Positions 16,512 through 26,059 of a DNA stretch of 64,000 nt are shown piece by piece. A model generated the notes under the pieces. The model worked only from the letters and a program-made list of their open reading frames with translations, was not told the origin of the DNA and did no database searches. The stretch comes from Planctomycetota bacterium (GTDB lineage Bacteria; Planctomycetota; UBA1135; GCA-002686595): NCBI GenBank assembly GCA_016709875.1, contig JADJLZ010000002.1, positions 248,001 through 312,000 on the forward strand, read 5' to 3'. Every line of letters begins with the position of its first letter. The stretch's first letter is position 1. The translations under genes were made by a program, and so were the position numbers.

Positions 16512-17630
16512 TCAGCGCGCTCCGGCCCAGAGCACGACGTCGGCGCGCTTTCCCAGGTGCAGGCTGAACCAGTTCGCGAGTTGTCCTTCCTTCGGCAGCT
16601 CGCGCAGGTCGAGCGCCCCGCTCGCGCGCACGCCCGTGAGCGCCACGAAGTCCGGGTTCTCGCGCGATTCGGCCTGCGTCAACACGAGCACGACCAGCGT
16701 GCCCTCGCCAAGCGCCTTGTGCGCCTCTTCCGCATCGAGCTCCATGTCCGCGGGCAGCAACACTGCGATGCCGGCCTTGCAGTCCAGTTCCTCGCGCGCG
16801 GCGGCGGCGTTGGCCAGCAGCGCGGCACCGCGGCGGAATTCGGCGGGTTTGGAGTACTCCGCTTCGGCCTGGCGGATGCGCTGCAGGTTGCGCAGGCCGG
16901 CCGCGAGCGCCTCGGTCCCGACGGCCTTGGCCCATTCCTCGCGGCGCTCCGGCACCGACTCGGCGAAGTCGGAGAGCAACTGCCGCACGGCAAAGCGCCA
17001 GTTGTCGTCGACCGCGGAATAGCGGTTCTTCCCGTCGGCGCCGAGCTGGCGGAAGGGCGCGAGCAGCTGGCCCGCGCGCTGGTCGAGCTGCGCATCCACG
17101 CGCGCGATGAACTCGGCGAGGCCGATCGCCTGGTCGGGTGTGACGCGGTAGTCCAGACCCACCGCGCGCAGCTTGGGCGTGTGCTTCTCGTCCGCATTCC
17201 ACGCGCGCGCGAGCGCGAGCACGGCGCTCTGCTGCGGCGCGAAGCCCGCGAGCCCGGCCTTGTCGAGCAGGCCCTGGAGCTGGCCCTCGCCCTTCCCGAG
17301 CCAACGATCGAGCGCGTACGCATCGCCCCAACTCGTCGCGAATCCCAGACAGGGCGGCTCCTCGCGTGCGAGCAGCGTCTCGAAGCAGCGCGTCGCGGCG
17401 AGCGATCCCGCACCGGCCTGCGGAGGCAGCACGAACACGACCGACTTCGCGCCGCGCAGGTGCTCGAGCAAGAAGGTGCCGCGCTCCCAGTCGGAGGCGT
17501 GCTCACCGATCCACTGCGCCGCGGCGGGCAGGAAGCCCGCGGGCTTGAGCGCGGAGACCTGCGCGCTCGCGCTGCCGCACAACGCGAGGAACAGGCACAG
17601 GTACGGGAGAATCGGGTCGATCGGGGTCAT
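16512..17630 (-). CDS. Exported protein with weak erythromycin-esterase-like features
   Basis: 372 residues from the ATG at 17628-17630, with a signal peptide ending near 'CGSASAQ'. The frame also allows a GTG six codons upstream. 'AVLALARAWNADEKHTPKLRAVGLDYRVTP' resembles the middle conserved block of the erythromycin esterase (Ere) family ('R.yN...r.rfyGfD'). The catalytic His motif (GE.tHG) cannot be found, since the corresponding place reads 'AKSVVFVLPPQAG'. I therefore treat it as a possible catalytically altered relative of unknown function, not a macrolide-resistance gene. Isolated, minus strand, divergent from the POT transporter. Confidence 0.5.
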   Translation of the reverse strand: MTPIDPILPYLCLFLALCGSASAQVSALKPAGFLPAAAQWIGEHASDWERGTFLLEHLRGAKSVVFVLPPQAGAGSLAATRCFETLLAREEPPCLGFATSWGDAYALDRWLGKGEGQLQGLLDKAGLAGFAPQQSAVLALARAWNADEKHTPKLRAVGLDYRVTPDQAIGLAEFIARVDAQLDQRAGQLLAPFRQLGADGKNRYSAVDDNWRFAVRQLLSDFAESVPERREEWAKAVGTEALAAGLRNLQRIRQAEAEYSKPAEFRRGAALLANAAAAREELDCKAGIAVLLPADMELDAEEAHKALGEGTLVVLVLTQAESRENPDFVALTGVRASGALDLRELPKEGQLANWFSLHLGKRADVVLWAGAR

Positions 17631-17782
17631 CACTCGCCTCGGTTTCACTTCACACTATCACGCGCGCGGACGCGCGGTACGCAGCCCGAACGGCGCTGCG
17701 AGCGAAAAGGGGGCTCCCAGCGCGGCCGCGATCCAGTACGATCCCGCGCTCCCCGTCCCCCCCACGAGCAGCGAGAGGATTC

Positions 17783-19289
<1,507 letters not shown>

Positions 19290-19298
19290 GGTACCGCC

Positions 19299-20615
19299 AT
19301 GGCTGATCCGCACGTCAAGCTCTACCCCGCGCACGTCCAGGAGCGCCAGACGAAGGCCGAAGCCGCGCTCGCGGCCACGGGCTTCGACGCGCTCGTGATC
19401 CAGTCGGGCGTGCCCTTCACGTACTACTCCGACGACCAGGACGCTCCCTTCAAGACGACGCCGCACTTCGCGCACTGGGTGCCGCTCGAGGGCCCGCAGC
19501 ATCTGCTCTGCATCCGCGCGGGCAAGAAGCCGCTGCTCGTGCGCGTGAAGCCCGAGGACTACTGGTACGAGCAGACGCCGATCGGCGCGCCCTTCTGGCT
19601 CCCCGAGTTCGACTTCAAGGAAGTGCCCGACGAGGCCGCCGCCTGGAAGGAAGTCGGCGTGCAGACCAACGCCGCCTACCTCGGCGACACGCCCGCGGCG
19701 GCGCAGAAGCAGGGTATCGCGGCCGCCTGCTGCAATCCCTCGGCGCTCGTCGCGCGCCTGGATTGGGACCGCGCGCGGAAGAGCGCGTACGAGATCGCGT
19801 GCATGGACGAGGCCTCGAAGCTCGGCGGCAGGGGACACCTCGCCGCGCGCGGAGCCTTCCTCGAGGGCAAGAGCGAGCTCGAGATCCATCAGCAGTACCT
19901 GCTCGGCGTCGGCTGCCTGGAGAAGGAGCTGCCCTACGAGTCGATCGTCGCGCTCGATGCTCACGGCGCAACGCTGCACTACACGGGCAAGCGCACGCAG
20001 CGCAACGGGCGCGTGCTGCTGATCGACTGCGGCGCGAAGTTCCAGGGCTACGCGAGCGACATCACGCGCACCTGGGCCGGCCGCGGCATCGAGCGCGCCT
20101 TCGCCGAGATCCACAAGGGCCTCGACCTCGTGCAGCTCGAGCTGTGCAAGATGGTCAAGCCCGGATTGCCCTACCTCGCGATCCACGAGGCCGCGCACGA
20201 GAAGATCGCAGACCTCTTGAAGCACGCCGGCGTGATCAAGCTCGGCGGCAAAGAAGCGGTCGAAGCCGGCCTCACGCACCCGTTCTTCCCGCACGGCGTG
20301 GGCCACTTCCTCGGCCTGCAGGTGCACGACATCGGCGGCCGACAGAAGGCGCCCGAGGGCGGCACGATTCCGCCGCCGCCGCAGTATCCCTACCTGCGCA
20401 CGACGCGCACGATCGAGGAAGGCCAGGTCTTCACGATCGAGCCGGGCGTCTACTTCATCGAGATGCTGCTGCGCCCGCACCGCGAAGGCCCGAAGAAGGA
20501 GCTCTTCGACTGGGAGCTGATCAAGTTCCTCTTCGCGCACGGCGGCGTGCGCATCGAGGACAACCTGCTGGTGACCAAAGAAGGCCACCGCAACCTCACG
20601 CGCCCGCACATCTAG
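19299..20615 (+). CDS. pepQ: Xaa-Pro dipeptidase (prolidase)
   Basis: 438 residues, starting 9 bp after the transporter stop with GAGG upstream of the ATG. It has an N-terminal creatinase-like domain (~1-150) and a C-terminal pita-bread metallopeptidase fold. The dinuclear metal ligands are visible: the two Asp in 'LLIDCGAKFQGYASDITRTW', His in 'HPFFPHGVGHFLGLQVHD', Glu in 'FTIEPGVYF' and Glu in 'GGVRIEDNLL'. Length and the Mn-type 'PHGVGHFLGLQVHD' block match PepQ rather than methionine aminopeptidase. It hydrolyses Xaa-Pro dipeptides in the cytoplasm. The likely operon with the peptide transporter fits peptide scavenging. Confidence 0.92.
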   Translation: MADPHVKLYPAHVQERQTKAEAALAATGFDALVIQSGVPFTYYSDDQDAPFKTTPHFAHWVPLEGPQHLLCIRAGKKPLLVRVKPEDYWYEQTPIGAPFWLPEFDFKEVPDEAAAWKEVGVQTNAAYLGDTPAAAQKQGIAAACCNPSALVARLDWDRARKSAYEIACMDEASKLGGRGHLAARGAFLEGKSELEIHQQYLLGVGCLEKELPYESIVALDAHGATLHYTGKRTQRNGRVLLIDCGAKFQGYASDITRTWAGRGIERAFAEIHKGLDLVQLELCKMVKPGLPYLAIHEAAHEKIADLLKHAGVIKLGGKEAVEAGLTHPFFPHGVGHFLGLQVHDIGGRQKAPEGGTIPPPPQYPYLRTTRTIEEGQVFTIEPGVYFIEMLLRPHREGPKKELFDWELIKFLFAHGGVRIEDNLLVTKEGHRNLTRPHI

Positions 20616-20701
20616 CCTGTGCGCGGATGAAGGAATCGCCAGTCGAACGCGGCTGGGACGATCGCTAGGATCCGGGGTCTCACCCAGGAGACCCGCCGAC
20701 C

Positions 20702-21334
20702 ATGATCGCCAGCCTTCTTCTCGCCCTCGCGCCCAGTGCGCTCCCGCAGCAGTCCTCGTCGCAGGCGCCGCAGGAAAACACCCCGCCCCCGCAGCTGGCC
20801 GCGCGAACGCCGAGCTCGCCCTTCTCCTACACCTACGCGCAGTTCGACATCGTGCGCGGCGACGGCCACGGCTACGACAGCGGGCCGACCGGCATCGACC
20901 TGCACGGAGCCTACGAGTTCCAGCAGGGCCTGTTCGTCTTCGGCGGTTGGACGCACCTGGGCGGCGACGTCGGCAACGCCAGCCCCGACACGGACGTGCT
21001 CGCGATCGGCCTGGGCTTCCACACGCCGGTCAACCCGCGCACCGACCTCGTCTTCGGCGTCGACCTCGCGCACGCGCACACCAACACCGGTGCGACCGGC
21101 GGCGCCGCCAACGGCGACGGCTACGGCTTCGACGTCACGCTGCGCCACCTCGCGACCGACCAGTTCGAGCTCAACGGCGGCCTGGGCTACAGCGACTTCA
21201 ACGACTCCGACTCGCAGACGAACCTGCACGTCGGCGCCATCTTCCGCGCCACGCAGAACCTCGGCGTGTGCCTGAACCTCTCCACGTCGGACGACCTCAA
21301 CTCGATCGCGATCGGCCTGCGCTACCAGCCCTGA
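20702..21334 (+). CDS. Exported small beta-barrel-like outer-membrane protein
   Basis: 210 residues with a signal peptide (about 1-15) and a Gln/Pro/Ser-rich linker. A repeated pattern of amphipathic strands separated by Asp/Asn/Gly turns follows ('YAQFDIVRGDGHGYDSGPTG', 'GLGYSDFNDSDSQTNLHVGA'). It ends with the aromatic strand 'AIGLRYQP', typical of an 8-stranded outer-membrane barrel. I cannot assign a family. An AGGAGA Shine-Dalgarno lies 14 nt before the ATG and a TAGGAT hexamer lies further up near 20666. It probably starts a separate transcript from the prolidase. Confidence 0.6.
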   Translation: MIASLLLALAPSALPQQSSSQAPQENTPPPQLAARTPSSPFSYTYAQFDIVRGDGHGYDSGPTGIDLHGAYEFQQGLFVFGGWTHLGGDVGNASPDTDVLAIGLGFHTPVNPRTDLVFGVDLAHAHTNTGATGGAANGDGYGFDVTLRHLATDQFELNGGLGYSDFNDSDSQTNLHVGAIFRATQNLGVCLNLSTSDDLNSIAIGLRYQP

Positions 21335-21362
21335 TATCAGCGCGCGCCCGGAGGAAGGCCGC

Positions 21363-21755
21363 ATGCAACGCCACAAGTTCACGACCTTCACGCCCTGGGA
21401 ACCGATCGTGGGCTACTCGCGCGCAGTGCGCACCGGGCCCTTCGTGAACGTCTCGGGCACGACCGCGACCGGCCGCGACGGCAAGATCATCGACGGCGAC
21501 GCCTACGCGCAGGCGAAACAGGCGCTCGAGAACATCGAACACGCGCTCGGCCTCGCGGGCGCGCTGCTCTCCGACGTGGTGCGCACGCGCATGTACATCG
21601 TCGAGGCCGCCGACTGGGAGAAGGTCGGCCGCGCGCACGGCGAGGTCTTCGCGGAGATCCGGCCCGCGACCAGCATGCTGGTCGTGAAGGCGCTCGTCGA
21701 CCCGAAGATGCTGGTCGAGATCGAGGCCGACGCGATCATCGACGGAAAGAGCTGA
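21363..21755 (+). CDS. RidA/YjgF/YER057c-family protein
   Basis: 130 residues with a good Shine-Dalgarno (GGAGGAAGG) before the ATG. Conserved blocks: 'GYSRAVRTGPFVNVSGTTA', 'QALENIEHALGLAGALLSDVVRTRMYIV' and 'RPATSMLVVKALVDPKMLVEIEADAI'. The Arg in 'VVRTRMYI' corresponds to the RidA residue that holds the substrate carboxylate. The family hydrolyses reactive enamine/imine intermediates or has broader deaminase roles. This one belongs to the longer N-terminal 'W.P..GYSRAV..G' subgroup, so the precise substrate may differ from E. coli RidA. Cytoplasmic, and 28 bp after the barrel gene. Confidence 0.88.
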   Translation: MQRHKFTTFTPWEPIVGYSRAVRTGPFVNVSGTTATGRDGKIIDGDAYAQAKQALENIEHALGLAGALLSDVVRTRMYIVEAADWEKVGRAHGEVFAEIRPATSMLVVKALVDPKMLVEIEADAIIDGKS

Positions 21756-21830
21756 GCTCCGCGGAGCCCAGCTCTTCCTGCACGCGTTTCGCTGTACCTG
21801 CGCGCATGCGCGGCGCGCACGCGGCCCCGC

Positions 21831-22295
21831 TCAGCAGGGCCCCATCTTCTTCATCTCTTCCATCATCTGCTCGGGGCTCGGATCCTTCGTGTGCGTCGCG
21901 ATCGACCAGCTGTGGCCCTCGGGATCCGTGACCACCGAGAAGCGGTCGCCCCAGAACATGTCCGCCGGCGGCATCACGGGCTTCGCGCCCGCATCCACCG
22001 CGCGCTTGAACGAGGCGTCGACGTCCGTGACGTAGAGCGCGAGCGTCACGGGCGTGCCGCCGAGGGCGAGCGGCCCGCGCGCCTGCCACTGCGGATTCTC
22101 GGGGCTGAGCATCACGTGCGCGTTGCCGATCTTGATGTCCCCGTGCATCGGCTTGCCGTCCGGACCGGGGAAGATGTGGCAGGCCTCGGCGCCGAACGCC
22201 TTCTGGTAGAACGCGACGGCGTTCTTGATGTCCTTGACGATGATGTGCGGCGTGACGCTGGTGAAGCCTTCGGGGATGGGTTGGATCTTGGACAC
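21831..22295 (-). CDS. PhnB-like VOC-superfamily protein
   Basis: 154 residues from GTG 22293-22295 with an AAAGGA Shine-Dalgarno 9 nt upstream. 'TPHIIVKDIKNAVAFYQKAFGAE' and 'VVTDPEGHSWSIATHTKDPSPEQM' are typical of the PhnB/YdcH-like group of glyoxalase-fold proteins. This group keeps a metal-site-like arrangement but has no agreed activity. Cytoplasmic. It is the second of three VOC genes in the window, and the two others are not close paralogues by eye. The small membrane protein gene lies 31 bp upstream on the same strand. Confidence 0.85.
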   Translation of the reverse strand: MSKIQPIPEGFTSVTPHIIVKDIKNAVAFYQKAFGAEACHIFPGPDGKPMHGDIKIGNAHVMLSPENPQWQARGPLALGGTPVTLALYVTDVDASFKRAVDAGAKPVMPPADMFWGDRFSVVTDPEGHSWSIATHTKDPSPEQMMEEMKKMGPC

Positions 22296-22325
22296 GGGAG
22301 CGGTTCCTTTCGGGGAAGTTGGGGT

Positions 22326-22694
22326 TCAGGCGCGAGCGGGTTGGCTCCCGGCTCGTCCATAACGTTGCGTGGCGTACCCGACGATCGCGCCGAGCAGCGA
22401 GCCGGGCAGCATGATCTCCAAGTAGTAGTGGTTGCCGTTCTCGTCGCCCATCGCCGCAACCGCGTAGGCGAACGCGAGTCCGATCAGGAGGCCGCACAGG
22501 ATTCCGAGCGGCAACGAACGCAGCTTGCGCGCGATCAGTCCCGCGAGCACGCCGGTGACGAGGCCCTTGAAGGTCGAGCCGATCACGATGCCGACGATCT
22601 GCGATTTCACCTCGGGTGCGGAGATCAGCGCCGAGAGACCGTCGAAGATGCCGAGGACGCCGCCGAGCAGCAGGCCGAGCAGGGGCTTGTTCAT
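22326..22694 (-). CDS. Small integral membrane protein, unknown function
   Basis: 122 residues from ATG 22692-22694. It has about four hydrophobic segments, Gly-rich at the start ('LLGLLLGGVLGIFDGLSALI', 'GIVIGSTFKGLVTGVLAGLIARK', 'LGILCGLLIGLAFAYAVAAMG', 'IMLPGSLLGAIVGYATQRYG'). Repeated Gly-xxx-Gly packing and a small loop suggest a compact membrane bundle. It is not a family I can name. It is followed closely by the PhnB-like gene and may be co-transcribed with it. Confidence 0.6.
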   Translation of the reverse strand: MNKPLLGLLLGGVLGIFDGLSALISAPEVKSQIVGIVIGSTFKGLVTGVLAGLIARKLRSLPLGILCGLLIGLAFAYAVAAMGDENGNHYYLEIMLPGSLLGAIVGYATQRYGRAGSQPARA

Positions 22695-22786
22695 GTTCCT
22701 GAGAGGGAGTGTCGAGGGGTGGAAGGGGATCATTCTGCCGTGGATTCGCGGCACCGACAGCCTCTCCCGCGCCCGCGCCGAATCCT

Positions 22787-23689
22787 TTACGTCCGCGTGG
22801 CGAAAAAGATCACGACCCGCAGGGCCAGGTAGCCGCCGACGAGCGCCAAGGCGACGCGATGGCGGGAGGCCAGACGCGCCATCCGCCGCGGGAAGTTCTC
22901 GGGCAAGGCCGAGACCGGATCCTCGGACAGGTAGGCGCGCACATCGGCGGCGAGCGCCTCGGCATTCGCATAGCGCTCGTCACGCAACTGCGCCGTGGCC
23001 CTCCCCACGATCGCGGCCAGCGCGCGCGGCGGTGTCTGGCCCGCGAGCTCGCGCAGGATCGCCCCCAGCGCGTGGATGTCCGCGCGCGCATCGAGATCGC
23101 TCTCCCCGCGCGCCTGCTCGGGCGCCATGAAGCCGGGCGTCCCCACCACCGTCCCCGCGCGCTCCGCCGCCTCCATCAGCTTCGCCACGCCGAAGTCGAG
23201 CACGAGCACCTCGCCAAATCCGCCGACGCGCACGTTCTCGGGCTTGAGATCGCGGTGCAGCACGCCGCGCGCGTGCGCGTAGCCCGTCGCCTCGCACACG
23301 CGCAGGAACACATCGAGTTTCGCGCGCAGCGGCATCGCCGAGCGCGCGATCTCATCCAGGCGCGCGCCCTGCACGTGCTTCATCACGTAGAACGGCCGCC
23401 CGTCGGGCAGCACGCCGACGTCGTGCACCGGCACAATGCCCGGATGCTCGAGCCCGGCCGCGATCTTCGCCTCGCGCCGCAGCCGGTCCGCGGCATCCTT
23501 CGTCGAGAGGCTCGCCGCGAGCACCTTGAGCGCGACCTCGCGCTCGAGCTCGCGGTCGCGCGCGAGGTACACGACGCCCATCCCGCCGCGTCCGATCTCG
23601 CGCACGAGCTCGTAGCGCGTGCCCGCCTCGGGCGTCGCCGAGAGCGCCGCGCGCAGGTGCTCCAGCGCCCCGTCCGAGATCCCGCTCAC
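22787..23689 (-). CDS. Minimal Ser/Thr protein kinase with one C-terminal membrane helix
   Basis: 300 residues from GTG 23687-23689, which overlaps the sigma-factor stop as GTGA, so the two are translationally coupled. The Hanks-type kinase is complete: glycine loop 'IGRGGMGVVYLA' (33-44), Lys55 in 'EVALKVLA', 'HRDLKPENV' (145-153), 'DFGVAK' (165-170) and 'GTPGFMAPEQ'. A single hydrophobic helix (~278-295) ends the protein with almost nothing outside, so there is no obvious external sensor. It would phosphorylate cytoplasmic targets; its partner sigma factor is the obvious candidate. ECF-STPK pairs are known in Planctomycetes. Confidence 0.9.
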   Translation of the reverse strand: MSGISDGALEHLRAALSATPEAGTRYELVREIGRGGMGVVYLARDRELEREVALKVLAASLSTKDAADRLRREAKIAAGLEHPGIVPVHDVGVLPDGRPFYVMKHVQGARLDEIARSAMPLRAKLDVFLRVCEATGYAHARGVLHRDLKPENVRVGGFGEVLVLDFGVAKLMEAAERAGTVVGTPGFMAPEQARGESDLDARADIHALGAILRELAGQTPPRALAAIVGRATAQLRDERYANAEALAADVRAYLSEDPVSALPENFPRRMARLASRHRVALALVGGYLALRVVIFFATRT

Positions 23690-24438
23690 GCGCCAGACTC
23701 CCCAAAGAGCGAGCGCGCGTCCGCGCGCCACTCGTCCTCGCCGCCCGCCACGCGTTCGAGTTCGAGCAGAACGAGCTCACGCAGCGTCCCGCGCGCCCAG
23801 TGCAGCTGGTTCGTGATCGTCGTCTCGGGCATCGAGAGCTCCCGCGCGAGCTCCGCATAGCTCGGGCGCGGACCGCGCGTCGGGTCGTGCAGGTCGTAGC
23901 GCTCGAGCAGCGTGAACGCGTTCGTCTTGCCCTCCGCCGTGCACTGCGCGCGCAAGGCCTCGACCCCGAGTTCGAGCACATGCCGCCGCCACTCGCGCTG
24001 GAACACCGACTCGCGCTGCTCCTCCGAGGCCGCGTCCGAGAGCTCGCCCGCCGTATCGATCTCCACTGCCCGCGCGCCCTCGCCGCGCACGAGCCGTCCG
24101 TTGTGCTCGCGCTGCTTGCGCCCGTGCAGCTCGAGACAGCCGCGCAGGAAGCTCTGAAAGCGCCCGCGCGCGGGGTCGTAGCGCGCGAACAACCCCTCCG
24201 CGAAGGCACCCGTAAAGAACTCCTGCACCAGCTCCTTCGCGTCCTCGTTCGACATCCGCCAGCGCATGCGCGCGTACGCGTAGCACGGCTTCCAGTAGGC
24301 GCGGATCAGCGCCTCGTGCCCCGCCGTGCGCTCTTTCACATCGCTGCTCCGCGCCGCCGCGATCGCGGAGTGGCGCGTGACCGGAAACGCGCGGCCGGAG
24401 CCGCCGAGGCGCGTGTCAGGATCGCGGGGAAGAGGCAT
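23686..24438 (-). CDS. ECF-type RNA polymerase sigma factor (planctomycete STPK-linked type)
   Basis: 250 residues from ATG 24436-24438. Region 2 includes 'YARMRWRMSNEDAKELVQEFF', with the DAxELVQ-xF core recognition helix. Region 4 'SYAELARELSMPETTITNQLHWARGTLRELV' is a helix-turn-helix for the -35 element. An unusually long acidic linker (~100 residues) separates them, which is typical of ECF groups linked to kinases instead of anti-sigma factors. It directs transcription of an unknown regulon. The start codon lies within the 3' remnant of an ABC permease. It is the first gene of a two-gene unit with the kinase. Confidence 0.87.
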   Translation of the reverse strand: MPLPRDPDTRLGGSGRAFPVTRHSAIAAARSSDVKERTAGHEALIRAYWKPCYAYARMRWRMSNEDAKELVQEFFTGAFAEGLFARYDPARGRFQSFLRGCLELHGRKQREHNGRLVRGEGARAVEIDTAGELSDAASEEQRESVFQREWRRHVLELGVEALRAQCTAEGKTNAFTLLERYDLHDPTRGPRPSYAELARELSMPETTITNQLHWARGTLRELVLLELERVAGGEDEWRADARSLFGESGA

Positions 24439-24595
24439 GCAACGGGCGCGGGGTCGCGCCCGTCCAGGATACAGCCTCGTTCGCGCGCGTGTTCGCGAGC
24501 CCGCGCGGCAGCAGCAGCCGCGTGAAGAGCAATGCCACGACCCCGCCGAGGAGGATCATCAGCAGCAACACGAGCCGCGCCGCCAAGCCGACGCC
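24416..24595 (-). pseudogene. 3' remnant of an ABC-2-type permease gene
   Basis: A minus-strand frame reads a strongly hydrophobic helix ('LAARLVLLLMILLGGVVALL', then 'FTRLLLPRGLANTRANEAV') and ends at TGA 24416-24418. It looks like the last transmembrane segment and tail of an ABC permease, as expected downstream of a YtrA-YtrB-type ATPase. No start or upstream helices exist: the frame becomes meaningless before about 24600, where the ATPase frame takes over. I infer a deletion joining the ATPase 5' part to the permease 3' end. The sigma-factor start (24438) lies inside this remnant. Confidence 0.5.
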
Positions 24596-24896
24596 CGAAG
24601 GCGATCGCCTCCTTGACCGTCATTCAGCCGATCATCGGCGCGCCTTCGGTGACGAGGCCGACGTTCAAGCGCGAGGCATCTGTCAGCTCGTCCGAACGCT
24701 CGCCGAGCAGGCGCGCCTCGCCGCTCATCGGGCGCAGGAAGCCCATCAGGATCGAGAGCGCCGTGGTCTTGCCCGCGCCATTCCTCCCGAGCAACGCGTA
24801 GATCTCGCCCTGCTTGACGCTCAACGTGAGGCCCTTGAGCACCTCCTGGTTCCCGAAGCGGCGCGTGACGCGGTCGAAGACGATCGGATCGCTCAT
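24585..24896 (-). pseudogene. Truncated ABC-transporter ATPase (YtrB-like), broken by a nonsense codon and a deletion
   Basis: Starts with ATG 24894-24896, overlapping the GntR stop (ATGA). 'VTRRFGNQEVLKGLTLSVKQGE', Walker A 'LLGRNGAGKTTAL' and 'FLRPMSGEARLLG' are normal ABC-ATPase sequence. After 'GLVTEGAPMIG' a TGA (24624-24626) stands where family members have Trp ('WMTV'). The same frame continues with 'MTVKEAIAFGRRL' and then loses similarity. The Q-loop region onward, the signature motif, Walker B and the H-loop (about 200 residues) are all absent. The gene cannot encode an active ATPase. The change is not at a homopolymer, so a real deletion is more likely than base-calling error. Confidence 0.75.
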
Positions 24897-25288
24897 GAGT
24901 TCTTCTCCGTGGCGAGGTCGGCCTTCAGGCGGCGTTCGAGCGCCGCGCGCAGGTGGTCTCCGTCGAAGCCGAGGTGGTGCGCCTCGGTGATCGCGTGCTG
25001 GATCAGCTCGTCGAGCTTCTTCTTGCGCTGCGAGAGCTCGAGCGCGCTCGTCTCGCCCGTGACGAAGCAGCCGGATCCCTGGCGGCGCACGATCACGCCC
25101 TGGGATTCGAGCAGGTCGTAGGCGCGCGCGACCGTGTTGGGGTTGATCGCGAGGTCCTTGGCGAGCTCGCGCACGCTCGGGATGCGGTCGGAGGCCTCGA
25201 GCTCCCCGCGCGCAACGGCGGCCTTGACCTGGAAGGCGATCTGCTCGAAGAGCGGCTCGGCGGCGAGGGGGTCGATGCGCAGCAGCAT
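24893..25288 (-). CDS. GntR-family (YtrA subfamily) transcriptional regulator
   Basis: 131 residues from ATG 25286-25288. The N-terminal winged helix 'PLFEQIAFQVKAAVARGELEASDRIPSVRELAKDLAINPNTVARAYDLLESQGVI' is the GntR DNA-binding domain. The short ~55-residue C-terminal helix pair ('KKLDELIQHAITEAHHLGFD') is typical of the YtrA subfamily, which lacks a large ligand-binding domain. Such regulators repress an operon with ABC-transporter genes, and the broken ATPase follows with an ATGA overlap. A dyad at 25302-25326, between start and promoter, is the probable autoregulatory operator. Confidence 0.9.
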   Translation of the reverse strand: MLLRIDPLAAEPLFEQIAFQVKAAVARGELEASDRIPSVRELAKDLAINPNTVARAYDLLESQGVIVRRQGSGCFVTGETSALELSQRKKKLDELIQHAITEAHHLGFDGDHLRAALERRLKADLATEKNS

Positions 25289-25301
25289 GGGCGTGGGGCT
25301 A

Positions 25302-25326
25302 ACTGTATTAGGTGCACTAGTACAGT
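25302..25326. promoter_or_regulatory. Probable GntR/YtrA operator upstream of its own gene
   Basis: Imperfect 25-bp palindrome: left arm ACTGTATTAG, centre GTGCA, right arm CTAGTACAGT (9 of 10 pairs). It is 13 bp upstream of the regulator's ATG. A second small dyad, ACAGT-CAAG-ACTGT (25322-25335), overlaps it on the distal side. It is one of the few AT-rich stretches in the window, so it probably also contains the promoter. YtrA-type repressors are known to bind such dyads in their own promoters. Confidence 0.6.
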
Positions 25327-25405
25327 CAAGACTGTAAATCGGATTTCCCGGGCCCGCGCGCTTCCTTGGTGGGTCGCATCGGCCCGCGCTAAGCTCTTCC
25401 CCCCC

Positions 25406-26059
25406 ATGTCGCACCCCTACGACGCACTGCTCGCCATCGAACGCGGCGACGTCGGCCGCCTGAAGGAGCTCCTGGCCGAGGAGCCCGCGCTCGCCGCCGC
25501 CCGCGACGAGCAGGGGGTCTCGCTGGTGCTGCGCGCGCGCTACCGATTCCAGAACGAGGCCGTCGAGGCGCTGCTCGCCCTGCGGCCCGAGCTCGACCTC
25601 TTCACCGCGGCGGCCGTGGGCGACACGCGCCGCCTCGGCGAGCTGCTCGAGCGCGACGCGTCCTCGGCCGAGGCCTACCTGGGCGACGGGTTCACCGCCC
25701 TGCAGCTGGCCTGCTTCTTCGCGCAGCCCGAGTGCGCGCGCCTCCTGATCGAGCGCGGCGCGAACGTCGAGGCGATCTCGAAGAACGGCATGGACCTGCG
25801 CGCGCTGCACGCCGCGGCGGCCGGCCGCAGCCCCGAGTGTGTCGAGCTGCTGCTCGAGCACGGCGCCGACCCGAACAGCCAGCAGCACGGCGGCTGGACG
25901 CCGCTGCACGCCGCGGTCGGGAGTTCGAACGCGCGTACGGTGGCGCTCCTGCTCGCGCGCGGCGCCGATCCGCGCAAGGCGAACGAGTTCGGCCAGACGC
26001 CGCTCGATCTCGCGCTCGAGAAGAAGAACGCCGAGATCCTGAGCCTGGTCGGCGCATGA
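25406..26059 (+). CDS. Ankyrin-repeat protein
   Basis: 217 residues. At least four ankyrin repeats are readable: 'LFTAAAVGDTRRLGELLERD', 'GFTALQLACFFAQPECARLL', 'ALHAAAAGRSPECVELLLEH', 'GWTPLHAAVGSSNARTVALL' and a last 'GQTPLDLALEKKNAEILSLV'. No signal peptide. Ankyrin repeats mediate protein-protein contact; the partner is unknown. The stop overlaps the start of the YaeQ-family gene (ATGA), so the two are co-translated. A TAAGCT hexamer (25390-25395) lies 10 nt before the ATG. Confidence 0.85.
   Translation: MSHPYDALLAIERGDVGRLKELLAEEPALAAARDEQGVSLVLRARYRFQNEAVEALLALRPELDLFTAAAVGDTRRLGELLERDASSAEAYLGDGFTALQLACFFAQPECARLLIERGANVEAISKNGMDLRALHAAAAGRSPECVELLLEHGADPNSQQHGGWTPLHAAVGSSNARTVALLLARGADPRKANEFGQTPLDLALEKKNAEILSLVGA

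Noticed and set aside
16512..17630. Macrolide (erythromycin esterase) resistance gene
   Set aside because: Only one middle block is similar, the catalytic His motif is missing, and the protein has a signal peptide.
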